Origin: Anseranas semipalmata
Lineage: Eukaryota > Chordata > Aves > Anseriformes > Anseranatidae
DNA length: 64,000 nucleotides
NCBI GenBank assembly: GCA_013399115.1
Contig: VXAA01003004.1
Span: 379,542-443,541 of the forward strand
Direction: 5' to 3'
The translations under genes and the position numbers were made by a program. This document shows positions 1 through 14,235 of this stretch, in pieces (the first letter of the stretch is position 1; the number at the start of each line of letters is the position of its first letter). The notes beneath the pieces are model-generated. The model was not told the origin of the DNA. It saw only the letters and a program-made list of their open reading frames with translations, and did not search any database.

Positions 1-3000
1 ATGCATTAGCTTAATGTGTGCCACAGGATGAGGGTGCACACAAAGAGCACGAAGGGGAGAAGCCGTGCACACATGAGGCGGCTACTTGTGTCCTGCGTTC
101 CAGCAGGAACAAATTAGCTGCCAAAGCCATGCTGTTTCTCTTTATATGTATAGACATATAAATAGGGTACATGTGTGTTTACTATGCACTGTAATTTTTT
201 AGGTGCTATAAATTTCATGCCTCTTCCAAATATTTGAGCACTACTCTGACCTTTTAACCAAAACACTGAAAGTAAACTGTATGAAATCTATACATACAGT
301 GGTTGTCATTGAAAGCTAACATTTACCCATAGTCATTACTGTTTATATTGCAAGAGCATGAAAAATTGCAAATATGGAGGAGAGAAGCTGCTGCTAGGCA
401 GTGCTTTGAATCTGGAGAAGTAACGGCCTGGCAGCGGGGCAGCAGCGCCAGCTCTGCTTGCAGCAGTCGGGCTTTTTCCACCCTCTTTGAACACTCCCTC
501 ATATGCCTTGTCCCACTGAGGAGCCCCCCCTCGGTTTGGGATTTTATTTTTGTTTGCTCAGTGAGCGCTTGGGCCATCATCAATGCTGTGTCTGCTCGAT
601 TGTTCTTCTGAGACTGCAGCAAATTGCCTTCCGTTGTTGTAGTCATTTCCTTCAGTGCAGCGGGATGTGGCACTCTGGGGCAAGAGGCAGTAAAACATGT
701 GATTTCTGCATGAGGTTCTGAAATCTCCTGTTGATATCTCTACAGCTATACTATTGCTCTGTTTGTCTTCATCCTGCATCTCCCTTTTTAATCACTTAGG
801 GGGGTGGGATTGGGCTGTTTCCACCAATTCAAACTGCAAGAAGTTGCCTGTGGAATGAGGCCAGCAAAGGGGCGGGCACGGAAGGGACAGGTGGGCTCAG
901 CCCCGTTGGCAAGGGCTGGGTTACAGCAGCAGGCTTTGCATCCTGAGGGTTTTCTTCCTAAAGACCTGCAGGTCCAACCCTTCTCCCTTTGTGAAAAGTG
1001 GTCATGATGGGCAAAAAAAGATTCTGCAAGAAAAGCAGAACCTTTGGGCAAGCTCGTTGATAGGGGCAGGTGTGTGACCCCTTGGCTGCTGATGCCTGGG
1101 CTCGGGGCTCTGCCTGGGGTGTGAGCAGACCCAGGCCTCTTGGGGATGCTCTTAAATGGGAAACCCAGCCCCTGGGGGCTCCTAGAGTCCTGAGAGGATC
1201 CAGCTGGATGCCCCCAAGGTACCCCCTGTGCTCCCAGCACTGGGTTCCTGAGGACAGCCTGGGTAATGACCCTTATTTTCTGGGATAAAAATCAGGGAAT
1301 TGCCCTCTGCCTCTCCCTGTATGTGCTGGGAGTCTGGGCTATCCTAAAGTAACACTTCCACCTTTTCCACTCAATATGTCAAAACTTTCACAACTCTCTG
1401 TGGCTATACAGGCATTTGCAGCTTTATTTTTTACATGAGGTGTCTGTGTCCAGAAGGGTCTTGTCATCGTTACTGAATGACAACTAAAATTTGTAAAGCA
1501 ATCTACTTTTCTGGGTTCCCAACCTTGTGTCAACTGTAAGAATGTTTTTCTTTAATAGTTTTACTCTGTTAAAATGTTCTGATTATAAATGCTGATAATA
1601 AATAGCCCATAGCTTATGGAATTGTCTAGAGTTGATTTTAAGAGGAAGCAACATAAGATACAGGCACTTGGTGCAGCAAGAAGAGGTTAATAATGTAGTG
1701 GTCTCTGCAGTGCTGGGCAGCTACATAAACATCCGAAGAAATGGCAGAGAGCCACGTATTTAAGTCAGTGTAACATTTTAACGCTGCATTGCAATGTTTG
1801 CATTTTATGCTGAACCAAGAGGCTTCTTGAACTATTGCCCTATTTACTCTATCAGTCTTTTCTATTAAGAGTGTTTGGTCTCTGGAGCAAGACTTGTGTC
1901 TCCATATGGTGACCCTTCTGTCCTCAAGTGCCCTTGCTGGACACTAACACGCATACTGAAATATAGCAAGCCACTTGGAACTTAAATTGACCATTTAGTA
2001 AAAATGCAATGTTACCTTCAGGACTATTTTGAAAACCAATAGCCTGATGAATGCAGTGTCACTATTTAGCTAAAACAAACATGCTATTAGAACTGCCGTG
2101 GGAGGCTCTATATGTGGTATTGAAGATTCAGTATCTGAATGCAAAGCTAAAACTATTGAAGCACAGGGCAGAGGAGGCTCAAAAAGTCACATATCCAGGT
2201 GTTTCAACCGGTTGCTATTTTAATATCTATACTAATCACAATAATGGGATAATGGGGATAGGGCTGGAGAAGCAGAGCAGCAGTATTTGTTACCAGGCAT
2301 GTTTCATGTAGGCTACACTAATATATAATGTAGCACAGCATACATCTCTAAAGTTCAGTGTATTCATCTAAATATATTCACAACTCTTTATTAAAAAGTT
2401 TTGCTTCTTTTAGCTTGCCTGGTGTCCTTACTGATTGTAGTGTCTTGCTGGATGCTGTTGTTGAGAAGGTCATATAAACGACATTAAACATACCTGAAAC
2501 AAAAGGAACAGACTCAAAGCTCACTCAAATATCTGCAAGGAAATAAAGAAAAAAGACCTTGACCCTACATCTGATGCCTAGAAAACTTGGATGTTCTGGG
2601 GAAATTGAAGTGTTTCATACATCAAACTTCATTTTCTAGCCAGAGGCCTTCTTGAAGAGGAAATGACGAATTAAGGCCCTGGCCATACCCAACAGGAAGG
2701 CACCTGAACAGCCAATTTGATTCCACGAGGAAGAAAGGTGAATCATAACTCATGGAAACACAATTACCAGTTCAAATGATAATGGCTTAAACTTGTTTGT
2801 CACCTTTTTATTGAAAACGAATACATTTAGAGATTGTGTCACCCCTGACTAAACCAAGGAGCAGCAATAATCCATAGCCCACACAGGAGTCTGGGGAGAA
2901 AACGAGACAAAATCACCATGGTGCTTTGGGTTGGTGAGGGGGAAAGGATGACATTATGGCATCTTACCAGGCGAACAGCCCAGTCTGCGGGGACCTGTCC

Positions 3001-4290
3001 GCAGGAAGGATGCGGGATGGTGGCGTGAGGCATGTCCCTGCCCTTGGCTGTGCTAGTGATGAAGCTGCAAGTGCAGCTGAGGGGCTGCATGCCTGGCTCG
3101 TGTCTGCTTGTTACCTGAGAGGGCTTTTCACTTCCTACTGCTTGGGAAGGAAGTTTGGGTATTATCACGTATGCTCAGCTGTTTTGGGCAGGCAGGGAAG
3201 AATAACGCTGTCAGCTTTTTTTTTTTTCCTGGGAGAACATAAAAAAGCAGCATGCAGTTGCCAGTATTTGAGGGGTCATATCATAGGGGCTGTCATGTTT
3301 CTAATTACCAAAGTAATCATGACATTTACTTGCGTATGGCAGTGTCTGGAAAACTTTTGAAGACCTCTTATCTTCAGAAAATTTTTATGAAACAAAAACC
3401 ATTCATAAAAAGGGTATGTTTTTTCCAAGTCTTCTAATTTAAGATCTTAGAAAAGGACTCATTTCAAAATGACCTGTTAAACTAGGAGTAACATCTGGTT
3501 TGAAACCTCAGTTAATGTTTGCCGGGGAAAAAAAAAGTTAAAAGGAAAAGGTCAAAACTGAAGTGAAACATTAAAATATTTTTAGTGAGACATTTTGTTG
3601 AGTTGCCCTATTAGTCTACCCATCAGAACAAAGCGGACCATCTTTTTTCATGGTGATACTATGTAGCCATTCACTTGTCCTTTACAAAAGTCATTTTAGG
3701 GATTTGCTTATCATAAAGTAAGGAAAGTGTGTGAGGTCCATGGCCAAGATGCCCTATGGATCGTGTGTGCTTGTTCTGCTTTGGCAGCTGTGGGCAGGAA
3801 TTGTGGCAGGGAGATTTACCCTTGTGCTCTTGGATGTGAGAAACGCAAAGCTGGCCAGGAGCCTGCTTTATAATGTCAGTGGAGGATGAAATTTTGTTTT
3901 CCTCTTTCCTTGTTAGGGCAAAGTGAGGAGTCCACCAAAGGCCCTTATAACATTTTGTATGTGCTATTTTATCTCTCAAACTGGGGAATGGATGTTGAGC
4001 ACTGCAGGACGTACTGCACCTCACTGCCCACGTCTGACATGGGGGTTCCCTCACTGGCTTCATGTTCAGCTTCTGCAATATTCTGCTGGATGGCATATGG
4101 GGTTGCCTTGTATGAGCATTCCTTGGAAACTGTTTTTTTTTTGTTAATATCTTCTCATGAATATCTCTATACTCTTCTTTGTAGTGTGAGCAAATTATGT
4201 TTTAGCTATATCACTTTTCCCCCCTAAAATGAAAGAAATGATATCTGATTGGGAACACTTAATAGGCATTAAATTAGATGTCAGACATAT
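1..4290. other. Unique non-coding DNA, no gene seen
   Basis: Mixed-composition DNA with no reading frame I can assign to a protein family and no recognisable repeat. A GC-richer pocket at about 840-1240 gives a 150-codon open frame on the minus strand. It is proline, serine and glycine rich and probably reflects composition. A run of about 13 T lies near 3216. The remainder reads as ordinary intronic or intergenic sequence. Confidence 0.6.
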
Positions 4291-4315
4291 TTAAAAAAAA
4301 AAAAAGAAAAAAAAG
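4291..4315. repeat. A-rich homopolymer run
   Basis: An A run of about 13, then a G, then a further A run. No retroelement body is recognisable upstream, so this is a simple repeat and not evidence of a retrocopy. Confidence 0.7.
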
Positions 4316-7300
4316 ACAGGACATCTATATAGATAGCTGTGGGAGGAAAAAAAGATTAGCTTTCCTGCCAACTGGGAGTAGGTTCAAGTAAGTCCAGTAC
4401 TATCCATACGCTATACTTAAACCAGTGCTTGGAAGACTACGGGCATTCCTAGCTATACCTTGTTTTCCTTGGCCATTTTATTGGCTAAATCTCTACTGAC
4501 TTTTGGACAAAATCCTGACTTTTGTGAAGTTGATGGAAATTTGCGTGTGCTTAGTTTTGGAGTTTGCACTTTTCTGTTGTAGGGTTGCTTTCTTAACTGT
4601 TTTTCTTGATTGTTACACTTTTGTGGGCTGGTTCCTAAGCATAAATTCCTGTACTCTGCAGACCTGAAATAGCTAAAAATTTGTAAGTAAATGTAAGATT
4701 CTGGAAACTTGTTACTTCATTGTTCATAACTTCTACTCTCACCGCTTTCTGTTCACAGTTCTCCTTTACTCCTCATACCGCTAAGCTTGTTTAAATAAGA
4801 TACATGTGTTGAGTGAAGTGAAAAGAGCTTGTGGACTGCAATGCAAATGTTCACCGCGTGCTACAACACAGCTTGCTCAAAGATTAGAGATAATACAGCT
4901 GTTCCTCTGCACTCAATATTACAGATATGTTGCACCCCTAGTTTGCAGGTAATGAGAAAGGGCTGGATTATATTTAATGAAATCATGTAACTCAGTTTTG
5001 TCTCTCACTTTCGTACCACTGGAGACAAAACATCCACACATCAGGATGAATGTTGTTAATCTGCACAGAATTCAGTATGCGAATGAAGTTGCTCTTTAGC
5101 AGCAACTGCAAGCCCTGGCTGGGCGATGTTGAGGCTGTGGCGGGGCCGGGGAGCAGGCTGCTCGCAGGCTCGGCTCCTCGAGGACCCGCGCATCTCGTTC
5201 CAGCTGGGGGGGTTGTCTTGCTCTGAAACAGGCTTTTCTGTGTTCCTGCAAACATCAGCCAGCTCCAAGGGCCCCAAGGGATAATTCCCTGGCAGAAGTT
5301 TAAGCTTTTCTGGACAGGCTGAAGTCAGACAGCTTTGGGATGGAGGAGCGTCGGAGCTACCTTTGTAAGCAGGACTTTGTGCATCTCACCTTAATAACCC
5401 CTAGGCATAATGCTCAGTGTCCTATAGCAGTTGTATCTGCACATGCGTAACTTGCCCCTCAAGGTGTGGTTGGTTCTGTGACTAACTCAGCCCAGGATGC
5501 GGTTGCCACCAAGGACTGTCTGGCTCCTGCCTTCCCCCGGCAGCGTTGTGCTGCCCGTATTCTCAAGCCTGCCCTTGCGGCAAGCAGAGCCCAGACCTGG
5601 GCTGGCCTTGCAAGGCAGGCGCTGGGCATTGGGGAGCGTGAGCAGCATGCCGCCTGTGTGTGGCTCCAGCGCTTGTCCTCGGCCACCTCCGCTTAACATA
5701 ACTCACTGTTGCACGTGATTAAGGCTATCGTGGGCCTTAGTGATGAAAATCTTCATAGAAGAGGGGAATGTTTGCAGCAGTGCCCGGGTACCAAACTGGA
5801 CCTGAAGTGGTCTGTGTCCCTTCCCAGCTCTCCCAGAGATGCCACCACAGCCTGTGCTGGGTGGCTGTGTGGTGCTGGCTGGTGAGGGAGGAGCTGCTTG
5901 GGACAGGGAGGAGAATGCAGACTAAAGAAGCAAGTCACAGCAATCGTGAAATAAGCCTGATTGTTTATTAATAAATCATTTTAAAGCTGATAATAAACCC
6001 TAAGTTCTGCTGAATACAATTATGAAGAAGTGCTGGAGGTTAATTATCAATACTCTCTGCTCCTTAACAATGTTTTTTCACCACTCTTCAGTAGAACAGT
6101 TTTGAGTATCTAGGGATTCCTTTGATCAAACAAGCATTTCTCTTCCAAGCTGGCTGTGCACTGCTCTGTGTGCTGGGCTGTCATCAGCCTCACTACGGTG
6201 CTCTTCTCCTTAACCTCCAAAATGGGTACCTTCTGTGTTCAAGCTAGCCTTCCAGGTTAACCGCTTGCTAACCAATTCCTCAGAGATGCTCTATGTATGC
6301 TAAACATTCATTTAGAGGTGTTTTATTGTTGCTGTTGTTTATTGCCTACGCTTCACCTTCAACTCTTAGTAGTAGCTTCATCCTTATGCGATTACGTTAA
6401 ACTTTGGAATTGCAGTGGCTGTGGTGCTGAGCCCTAAGTACATCTGAAGCTCATGCCCTCTTGGGGAAGGTGGTATGGGGTCTCTGTCCTACTGTGGCAA
6501 GTTCATATGAGAAGCCACGGAGAGATTTATTTGCTGTGGATGTTTGGGAGATGACTGTCCTCTGCATGCCGAGCTGGAGGAAGAGGTGCCTGGGATATGC
6601 AGAGCATGAAGAAGAACATAGTGTTGGAAAATGCTGAAGCCCTCCTTTTCTAAGGCTTTCACTCTTACTAAATGGTAATTAATGGGAAGGCATAATAGCT
6701 TATTAGCTTTTGAGGATGCTCAGTGCTCATCACTGCCTGTAGTTTAGCTGCTCTTTTGCCCTGCTACATCTGCAGTTTCACTGGTGAATATCCAGCTGCT
6801 GGAGACCAGGAGAGCTGAGTATGTCTGTACAAGCTGTCCCACTCGAGCACTGGATCCCTTCTCCTGCAGTTACTGGGGCAGGACTCTGCGTCTCGCTTAT
6901 TTTCATTGTAACATACTGCCTGTTCTCTGGTGCTGGATATGTGCAACTCTGCTTTAAACACAAGTTCTTAGAGGTCAGCATCTCCCGAACATCAGCTGTG
7001 CAGTGCTTGAACCATTGCGTAGTGCAGCTGGTGTGAAGAAAAGGAAGAGGCCCACTGAAGATGGGATGAAACCCACGGTTTCATCTCCTGGATCCTATGG
7101 CTCATATTGGCTTGTCTCATGGGGTGAGGCATGATGCAATGGTAGCTGCTGAGCGTGTCTGCATTCATTTTATGTGCAGCTCTGTGAGAAGCACATCAGG
7201 AGGCATGTGTGTGCCCTGTGGCTCCTCACTTCTAGTTCATATACTTGCAGTGTTAAGGTACCACTTACCCCGTGGCAGGGTGCTTTGTGTTCATTTGCTG

Positions 7301-9140
7301 AAGATTTCTTTAAACTGGGAGGGGGATGCCAGTGTTTTCTTACGCATATTCACATCACTTGTACCTCAAGTAAGAGAGACTAAGGAATAACTACATATCA
7401 GAAAACTTTAGATGAGTTTATTGCATATTAGATCTGCATTAAACAGACACAAAAACAAGGGGAAATATAGAGACTGTTATTAATTGCAACAATAAATTGG
7501 GCTTCTTTGTGAACTGTTTTGTTGGTAAGATTAAAAAAAGGCTTAGGGATGAGAGGTCAAACTTAAAGATAATGTTCTCTTAGGATGCCAACAGGTGACT
7601 TAAATCCTATTCTGCACCTTGTAGTCCTGATCTGTCAGCAAAATGCATGGCCCTTCCTTGTCTCTTCATCTCACTTGTTCTTCCCCAAAATGGGCAACGC
7701 CTTCTGCTGTGTGTAAGATGGTAAGTTCTGGGTTAGAAGGTGATACCAGGTAAATAGCTCTGCTTCTGTTGGTGGTAACTTTCTGATGAGTTACTCTCTG
7801 AAAATGCAGCCTAAACACACGTTTTTAACATGCCCTTGGAGAAGTGGCAGCAGATTGTTTGGGTTAGTAGTACTCAAGATGTTCCTCCAGAACAATATGG
7901 GCTTTGTACAGTAGATGAGGTTTTCTTATTGGGAATTTAGTACAGAATGACCAAAAGCCGTATGCAGCCTTGGAAAGAACTGGAGTTGCACAGTTACAGC
8001 TGAACAAAAGCATAAATTCCATGCAACAGAAATGAGATTTGGGAGAAAAGTTGATGCAGCCAAGCTATAGAAATAGATCACAGGCAGCCTGAAGTCTGCA
8101 CCAGTGAGTAAGGAAAGCTTTGGTCCTCATCCATAAGCACATTAAAAATATGAGATGGCAGGGTTTACTGAAACAAACACAAACCATTTGTTGATGTTGG
8201 CAAATATCGTGTCCTTCAGGAACAGGGATTTCTTCAGCTACGAAGGCATGGCTTCCAAATTGAACACAGAATTAGGAGAGATGTGGTAGCTGTAGAGCCT
8301 TCTAGAAGAATAGACACTTTCAAAAGAAAAACAAATGAGAATGCCCCTTCCCCCAGCCAGCCCTGGCTGCACGGAGAGGGGGAGAAATGCCAGCATGGAC
8401 TGCCAGAGACCTGCTGCGTTTAAAGCTGGAAGCTGTTGCCAGAGTCAGAGGGAAGAATGTGGCCTCTAAGTGAAACAATTAAACACTTTCCCTTTGAGAT
8501 GCAAGTCACATCTTTACCTCCTGCTTTACTCGTCTGACTTCCTGGTGCTGTCCCAGAGCGACAGAAAGTTGTACTGGCCTCTGCTCAGAGCGGGCTGGAA
8601 AACTGCAGCTTGCGCGTCTGCTCCAAACCAGAGCAGCAGAGACCAGCAGGAGATCTGGATATCCAAACACGGGTTACCAGAATGATGTTTTCCTCCACAA
8701 GTCACTGCCACTGTAAGCTGACGTCATGCTGCCTGGTGTGAGGTGAGCAGGGGGGGACGCGTGACCTCGGTGCGCACACAGCTCTCTGGGCCCCTGTCCC
8801 CGCAGCAGCGCAGCCCAGAGCTGCTTCGGCTCCAGCTCTGCAGCCACTCAACATGGCACCCTCGGTGTGGGGCTTGGGCAGGACCTGCTCCTGGTCCTGT
8901 TCTCCCATACCGATGTATTCAGAAACAAGCAGATAAATATCAGCACAGCCCTTGTCTCTCTCCAGGTGCCAGCTGCTGGAGGCTGCCTACGTGCAGCGGA
9001 GCGCTGGCAGTTGGCCCCTAGTGACAACCTACGTCTTGGTCTGCAAAGTGTTGCAGCAGTGTATGGTGACAGACCGATCACAGGGATCAGACAACGTACC
9101 AATGTATGACTCGAAACAATTTGTTAGTACAGTGACGTGT
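4316..9140. other. Unique non-coding DNA with small GC pockets
   Basis: No supported gene. GC-richer pockets lie at about 5100-5220, 5480-5690, 8330-8400 and 8740-8830. Several ORFs of 60-100 codons on both strands overlap one another in these pockets and look like composition artefacts. A short MGN-type start beside a splice-donor-like sequence near 7691 is treated in the rejected list. Confidence 0.55.
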
Positions 9141-9142
9141 TT

Positions 9143-9157
9143 TAAAAAAAAAAAAAA
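9143..9157. repeat. Poly(A) simple repeat
   Basis: An uninterrupted A run of about 15 following TTTT. No retrotransposon sequence is visible on either side. Confidence 0.7.
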
Positions 9158-9159
9158 AG

Positions 9160-12100
9160 CCTGCTATGTCTTGAAACAATGAATACAGAGCCCATTTCAG
9201 AAAGTTTAGTGAGAAACACGAGACAGCTTTTCATGCCAATTCACAGAGCATATCTCTGCCAGTCTGTGTATTGCTCCGAGAGCTGGGCTGCCAACTTGCT
9301 CTCAATGGGCTGGACAGGAGGTTCAGCTTTCCTCCTGCACTCCTTTTTAGCTCCTTTCCATCATGCTTGTAACAGCTGCTGTGGACTTTTGTTTCAGCAC
9401 CTCATACTTCTCACTTGCTTAGCTCTACCTCTAACTTTGCCTGTTTTTTCCCCTGTTCCTATGATCTTAGAAACTTATCTTTATTCTATTGTTGTTGTGT
9501 GGAACTTCATCCAGGCCAGTTCAGCTCTCTTCATTCCTCAGCACGTATTTAAAAAACGTTGCAGTGAAAATGCTGCTCTACATTCCCCCCTCTCAGCAGA
9601 CATTCTTTTTCTGCACAGCTTTATCTCCATTTCCTAGTCCTCAAGCACTGCCTACTTCTGCTTAAATTTTTGTTCTCTGCCCAGTGCCCCTGCTCTCTCG
9701 CTGTGTAAGGTGATGCTCCTGCTCTGTGTCACTCCTGAGCTGCCCTGTTTGTGCTTGCATACATCACACATGAGCTAGAAAAGGGAGGATGACTTAGGTT
9801 GAATGTCCATCTGTGTTTTCTGGAAGTCCTTAAGGCCCATCATTAAGGAGCACTATCTTATCGTAAATGTGTTTTCTGTCTGAGGCAACGGGTGCTATAT
9901 GACTTTTCTCCCTCTTCCCTCCATCCCTAGCTTTTGAGTTTTATCTATATACACTTAGGTGCTGCATGCAAAGCTGATATCTTCTGCATCCTGTAACATG
10001 CCAGAAGAAAGGAAGCCTCCCCCCCCCCAAAGGTTAACATACCTGAGAAATATTACAGATGTGCTGTGGCAAGCTATCAAGAGTGCTGGCCAGTACTATG
10101 TTTTAAATTAATGAAAATAGATAGGAGTACATTTTGTGCATGTAGTGTCTGCCGATGACTCAATATTTCAGCTAAACATATTTACCTGAATATTCATAGT
10201 CACTTAGGAGGTGGTTGGATCTCCTGAGCTCAGCTAATCATTCTGTTAACTACACTGCTTTTCTCCAGCCCACAATACTGCTACTTGCAAGCAATTTACT
10301 ATGTATCTTTAACTTAAAAAAAAAAAAGTCATTTCAGACTATTTCATTGGGTATCGAGGTGCATAGTTCCATTGTATTCAGACTGAGGTTTATATGGAAT
10401 ATGTCTGGGCAGAATTGAGAGGCAGAGGTTCCTTGCTGGTGGATTAATGGCCGTGCTTGCTCTGCTTGTGCTGGCTGTGTCCTGGCCAGAGGCACCGAAG
10501 CTGCCTGGTGAGACGTGGGCTGACTGCAGGGGCACGTGCCTCATCCACCTGCTGCTCGGTGCTCGCTGGGGGAAACCACCCCGTGCAGAGACGCGCTGTG
10601 CAGCGCATCGCAGCGCGCTGCTCTGGCGGATGCAGGTCGAAGCAGGTACCTCTGGTGATGGAGGTGCATTGTTTGTGTCATGTTGCCTTTTAAAGTGATT
10701 GCACTCATTCCTCACCTATAGTGATATGAAGGGAAAACTGTTGATTGAGGAGAGAATTCGGAAAGTGAGTGGTTCTGCTGGGGAAAGAGCAGTGGCTGGG
10801 GCGCTGGCTGCAGGACCAGAGGCAAAGAGGTCAGGCTCGTCTAAGTGATGAGAGAACGGCTGCCTCCAAGCATTATCCCCCAGAGGAACACAAAATAATT
10901 CTAGGGGCTGACTTCAGGTAGAGGTGGTAATGGTAGCAACACAGACCCAAAGTGCCTGTTGTTGTAGTGTCTGCACAGCTTTTTCTGGGGTGCAATACTT
11001 GAATGGCAAAAATCCATTCATCTTAGCTACACTCTGCCTGGAAAACAAACTAAGAAGCCAGGCTCTTCTGAGGCTGACAAAGGCATCTAATGGAGATCCA
11101 TCAGCTGGGTGAGATGCCCCGTCGGCAGCAGAGGCGATAAATCCCGGCTCCTGCCTGGAGGTGCCTGCGGCTGGTGCAGGTGGGACACGTGGAGAGGGGC
11201 GGCCACTGCTCCTGACAGCAGGAGTGAGCCATAAAGCATTGGCGCTGAGACAAAACTGGTTACTGAGTTCTCCCCTCTAGGAGGATTTTATCAGGGAACA
11301 GATGGTGTTAAGATGCTGTTGAATCTCAATGTCACCTTAGTTAATCCTCTGTGAAGTTTTGAGGTTTCTCTGAAAGCTGTGGCTGCCAACTTCAGTTGTT
11401 GCACGGAGTAAGTCCTAGTTTGGCAAGAGGTCCTGTCAATACGAGAGCCAGGAGTCATTACGGGGTTTTTACAATAACAAACATAAGTCCTGAGTTGGAA
11501 TGTATTTGTATTTTAAAGGGGATTGAAATTCTTCAGAAAGCAAGAAGAAAAGTGAAGTTAGACATTAAAAAAAAAAAAAAAAAAATTGACCAAAAAAATT
11601 TTAAAAAAACAACACTGAGATTTTCCTTTTAGCAGAATTAATTAGCTGCAAGACTACAGAAGAATCAAATAGACCTAGCAAAGGAGTTTAGAGGAAAAAA
11701 AGCTGCCAGCTTGAAAAGTGTGTGCTGTAGTTTGGGCAGCAGTCTGTCGTACATCAGAGGAGCTGCTGGAAGGTGCAGGGGCCTTCAAGTCCGCCTCTGC
11801 AGGGGTCCCGCACAGAAATAGGAAGTAATTCTGCAGAGCTGATCGCCAGGAGAGCTGCCCTGATGTTCCAACATCCGACTGACTTCAATGTCTCATGCAC
11901 TGACTGTAAAACAGCTTTCCATAAATTCCTGGTGATTGCATATCTGCCTACAGTTAATCAATTTTATGAAAACAGCTAATTAGGAAATACTGCATTTGCT
12001 TCTGTAGTCATTGCAATAGGCTGGTAACTATTTGCTGCCCAAACCTGCGGGCAGAGCAGCTGCTATGAGCATAGACAGGTCTGCCACTTAGGTGATGGTT

Positions 12101-14169
12101 TTAATTAAATAACAAATGGGTTGTTTGTTTTTTTTATACCTGTCACTGGAGGTATTGTTCTGTTCAGTGTTTTCATTGGCTGTGTGACACGTGTCAGGAG
12201 AACCCCCTCCTTCCCCACCCGCAGCCCGCCCTGGAAAGCCTGGCCACTGGTGGGGCAAGAGTGGGGCTAACGGCTGGGGCTGGTGGCAAGAGGTCCTGCG
12301 CCAGCGGTGCCCTGGATGAAGCTCTCTCCAGACGCACAACAGGATAAGTGTGCCACTCACTTCTGCCTTTGTTTGGCCTGTGCTTTTTGATAAAGTGCAC
12401 TTGACCCCAGATGTCATCTGTGCCTGCAAAGCCTTTGTTTTTCCTCTGGTCGGTGCCAGATAAGGCTCTGGGATGCATTAGTGAAGAATGCTGATTTGGT
12501 AATGGAAAAGTGTGGTCAGTAACTGAAATCCTCAATCAGAAAACTAATAGCATGTTCCTAACAGATCATGGGAATGTTTAATATGTTTAGTGAGAGTAGA
12601 CGAGCTGTCACCCAGCAATACTGCTGTAAAAACACCTTACTATCTGATGATGAAATGCAGGAAGACTTTGAGATATTTGGGGGAAAACAGAAGGTTACTA
12701 AATACTGCCTCGTTTCGAGGATTTCCTGATGCAGCCTTGTTGCAGTAACTTCCACATTTGAAGAGTATTTCAAAAACTCTCCACCTATGTGCCAGCTGTC
12801 ATGCAAAATTTGCCTCTATAATTCAAGATAGGATTAGCTTCATGGATGCAGTTACTGTCAAAAGATTCATCTAGGGATATGAGCTAAGGTTTTTACTATT
12901 TCTTGTGAAATCTTCATGAAAACAAACTTTGAAGAGCAAATGGGAAAGAGTTCTGCATAACATTGGCTTGCTGCTCAGGACCTCCGAGTACACTTCTGAG
13001 TAACCAGTATACACGACTGAACAGCAAAGCCAACATTAACATTTCAGTTGCAACCATTGTTCACTACTATTTTTAAATTATGTTGTGCCACTAAAAATAA
13101 TCTGTTACATAAGATATCTACAGGTAAATGAGTTAAGCTTTCTCTTGCAATAGCAGCATGGATTTTAATTGGAGGTGCTGTGTATGGGGTGAGGGGGAGA
13201 AAAGAGGAATAATTTCATCGCCAGGACATCCATTTGTGTTAATCACTTCTATATCAGGTATTGGATTCTTCCTGCCTAGACCATCCTACAAAGACTGAAT
13301 TTTTTTTAGCTCTTGGCTCGGGAACAGGTGCTTCTATATATGTGCTGAGACTTCCCTAGAATTTTAAAAACAAAACTGAGGAGCTGTCAAAATAATAATG
13401 CCAGCATTTTAAACTGCGTGTTCAGTGTTTGAATAGGAGTAAATTTCCATTGGACCGAACTCGTATCATCCCAGCTGGACTTCAAGCCCTCCCAGACCTC
13501 AACGTTAAAGGAGATAACACCATGTTCCTTCTGATATCTACCTTCTACAGTTAAAAGCTGTGAAAATCTGTGCAGTTTATGTAACTAAAGATTTTTTTTT
13601 AATTTTGTGATTTTAAAAATCCTTACCTTTCCAATAGCTTCATCCCAGTAATTGCTAAGGAAAATCATGCCATAGTCAATAAAACACTGCTTTACAGCAT
13701 TGCAGAATTGGAACAAACTGTCTGTGCCCCGTCTGCCTTAGTGGTAGCGCTGTTTGTGAATCCCCACCGGCACCAAATGTAACTAAAATACTGCAAAGTG
13801 CCTCTGCTATGTCTACATCTGAGACAGCCCCTGCATATCTGGAAGTATTTTCCATTTCATGTTAGAGTAATGTCAAGCACTTCTGTTCATTCTGCATGAT
13901 TAATCTTGGGCATATACTGTAATAATGTGTATAGAATATTATATTCTTGTGATGTATGTGTACTGAGGGGAAGGTGGAGATGATGAAATGGCAGTGGTAA
14001 TGATCTGTAAAGTTTTAGGACATAAGAAAACAATAAAAATTGAGACAAAACAGAGGGAGGATATGATTTCAGTCCTACTGGCCCACTACCAAATAAATGA
14101 CAAGGAACTGTGTGGAGTATTGAAATCCAGCTTGTAAAACATTAGAATGTACAGTAGAGAGGTTATTTT
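9160..14169. other. Unique non-coding DNA
   Basis: No gene supported. The 152-codon open frame at 9179-9637 (plus) is pyrimidine-rich, so it reads as Leu, Phe, Ser and Cys. It lacks splice context and family resemblance. Simple tracts include a C run near 10019, A runs near 10315 and 11567-11585, and a T run near 12130. The part from about 12900 to 14100 is AT-rich and unique. Confidence 0.55.
11567..11585. repeat. Poly(A) simple repeat
   Basis: An A run of about 19, followed after a short gap by more A-rich sequence. It is likely to vary in length. No element body is recognised upstream. Confidence 0.75.
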
Positions 14170-14235
14170 CCATTCCAGCTCCGCAGCTGCCCTGTGACCC
14201 TAGGCAATCCACTTCAAATCTGTGCTTTGCCCCCT
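14170..14235 (+). repeat. MIR-like SINE relic (core fragment)
   Basis: The order of short blocks follows the MIR core: CCAGCTC, then CTGTGACC, then GGCAATCCACTT, then CTGTGC. In the MIR consensus these correspond to the 'cagctctgcc', 'ctgtgtgacc', 'gggcaagtcactt' and 'ctgtgcc' blocks. The match is diverged and only about 65 bases long, with no visible tRNA-derived head or LINE tail. Identification is from memory of the consensus and was not computed. Confidence 0.45.

Noticed and set aside
788..1240. 150-codon open frame on the minus strand
   Set aside because: GC pocket with Pro/Gly/Ser-rich translation, and an ORF on the other strand is also open.
7691..7730. ATGGGCAACGCC start (MGN, myristoylation-like) followed by donor-like GTAAGA and GTAAGT
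   Set aside because: The frame reaches a stop after eight codons unless spliced at once, there is no CpG island or promoter signal upstream, and no second exon in phase could be found.
9179..9637. 152-codon plus-strand frame with hydrophobic stretches
   Set aside because: Pyrimidine-rich DNA reads as Leu, Phe, Ser and Val by default. No start context, splice sites or family resemblance.
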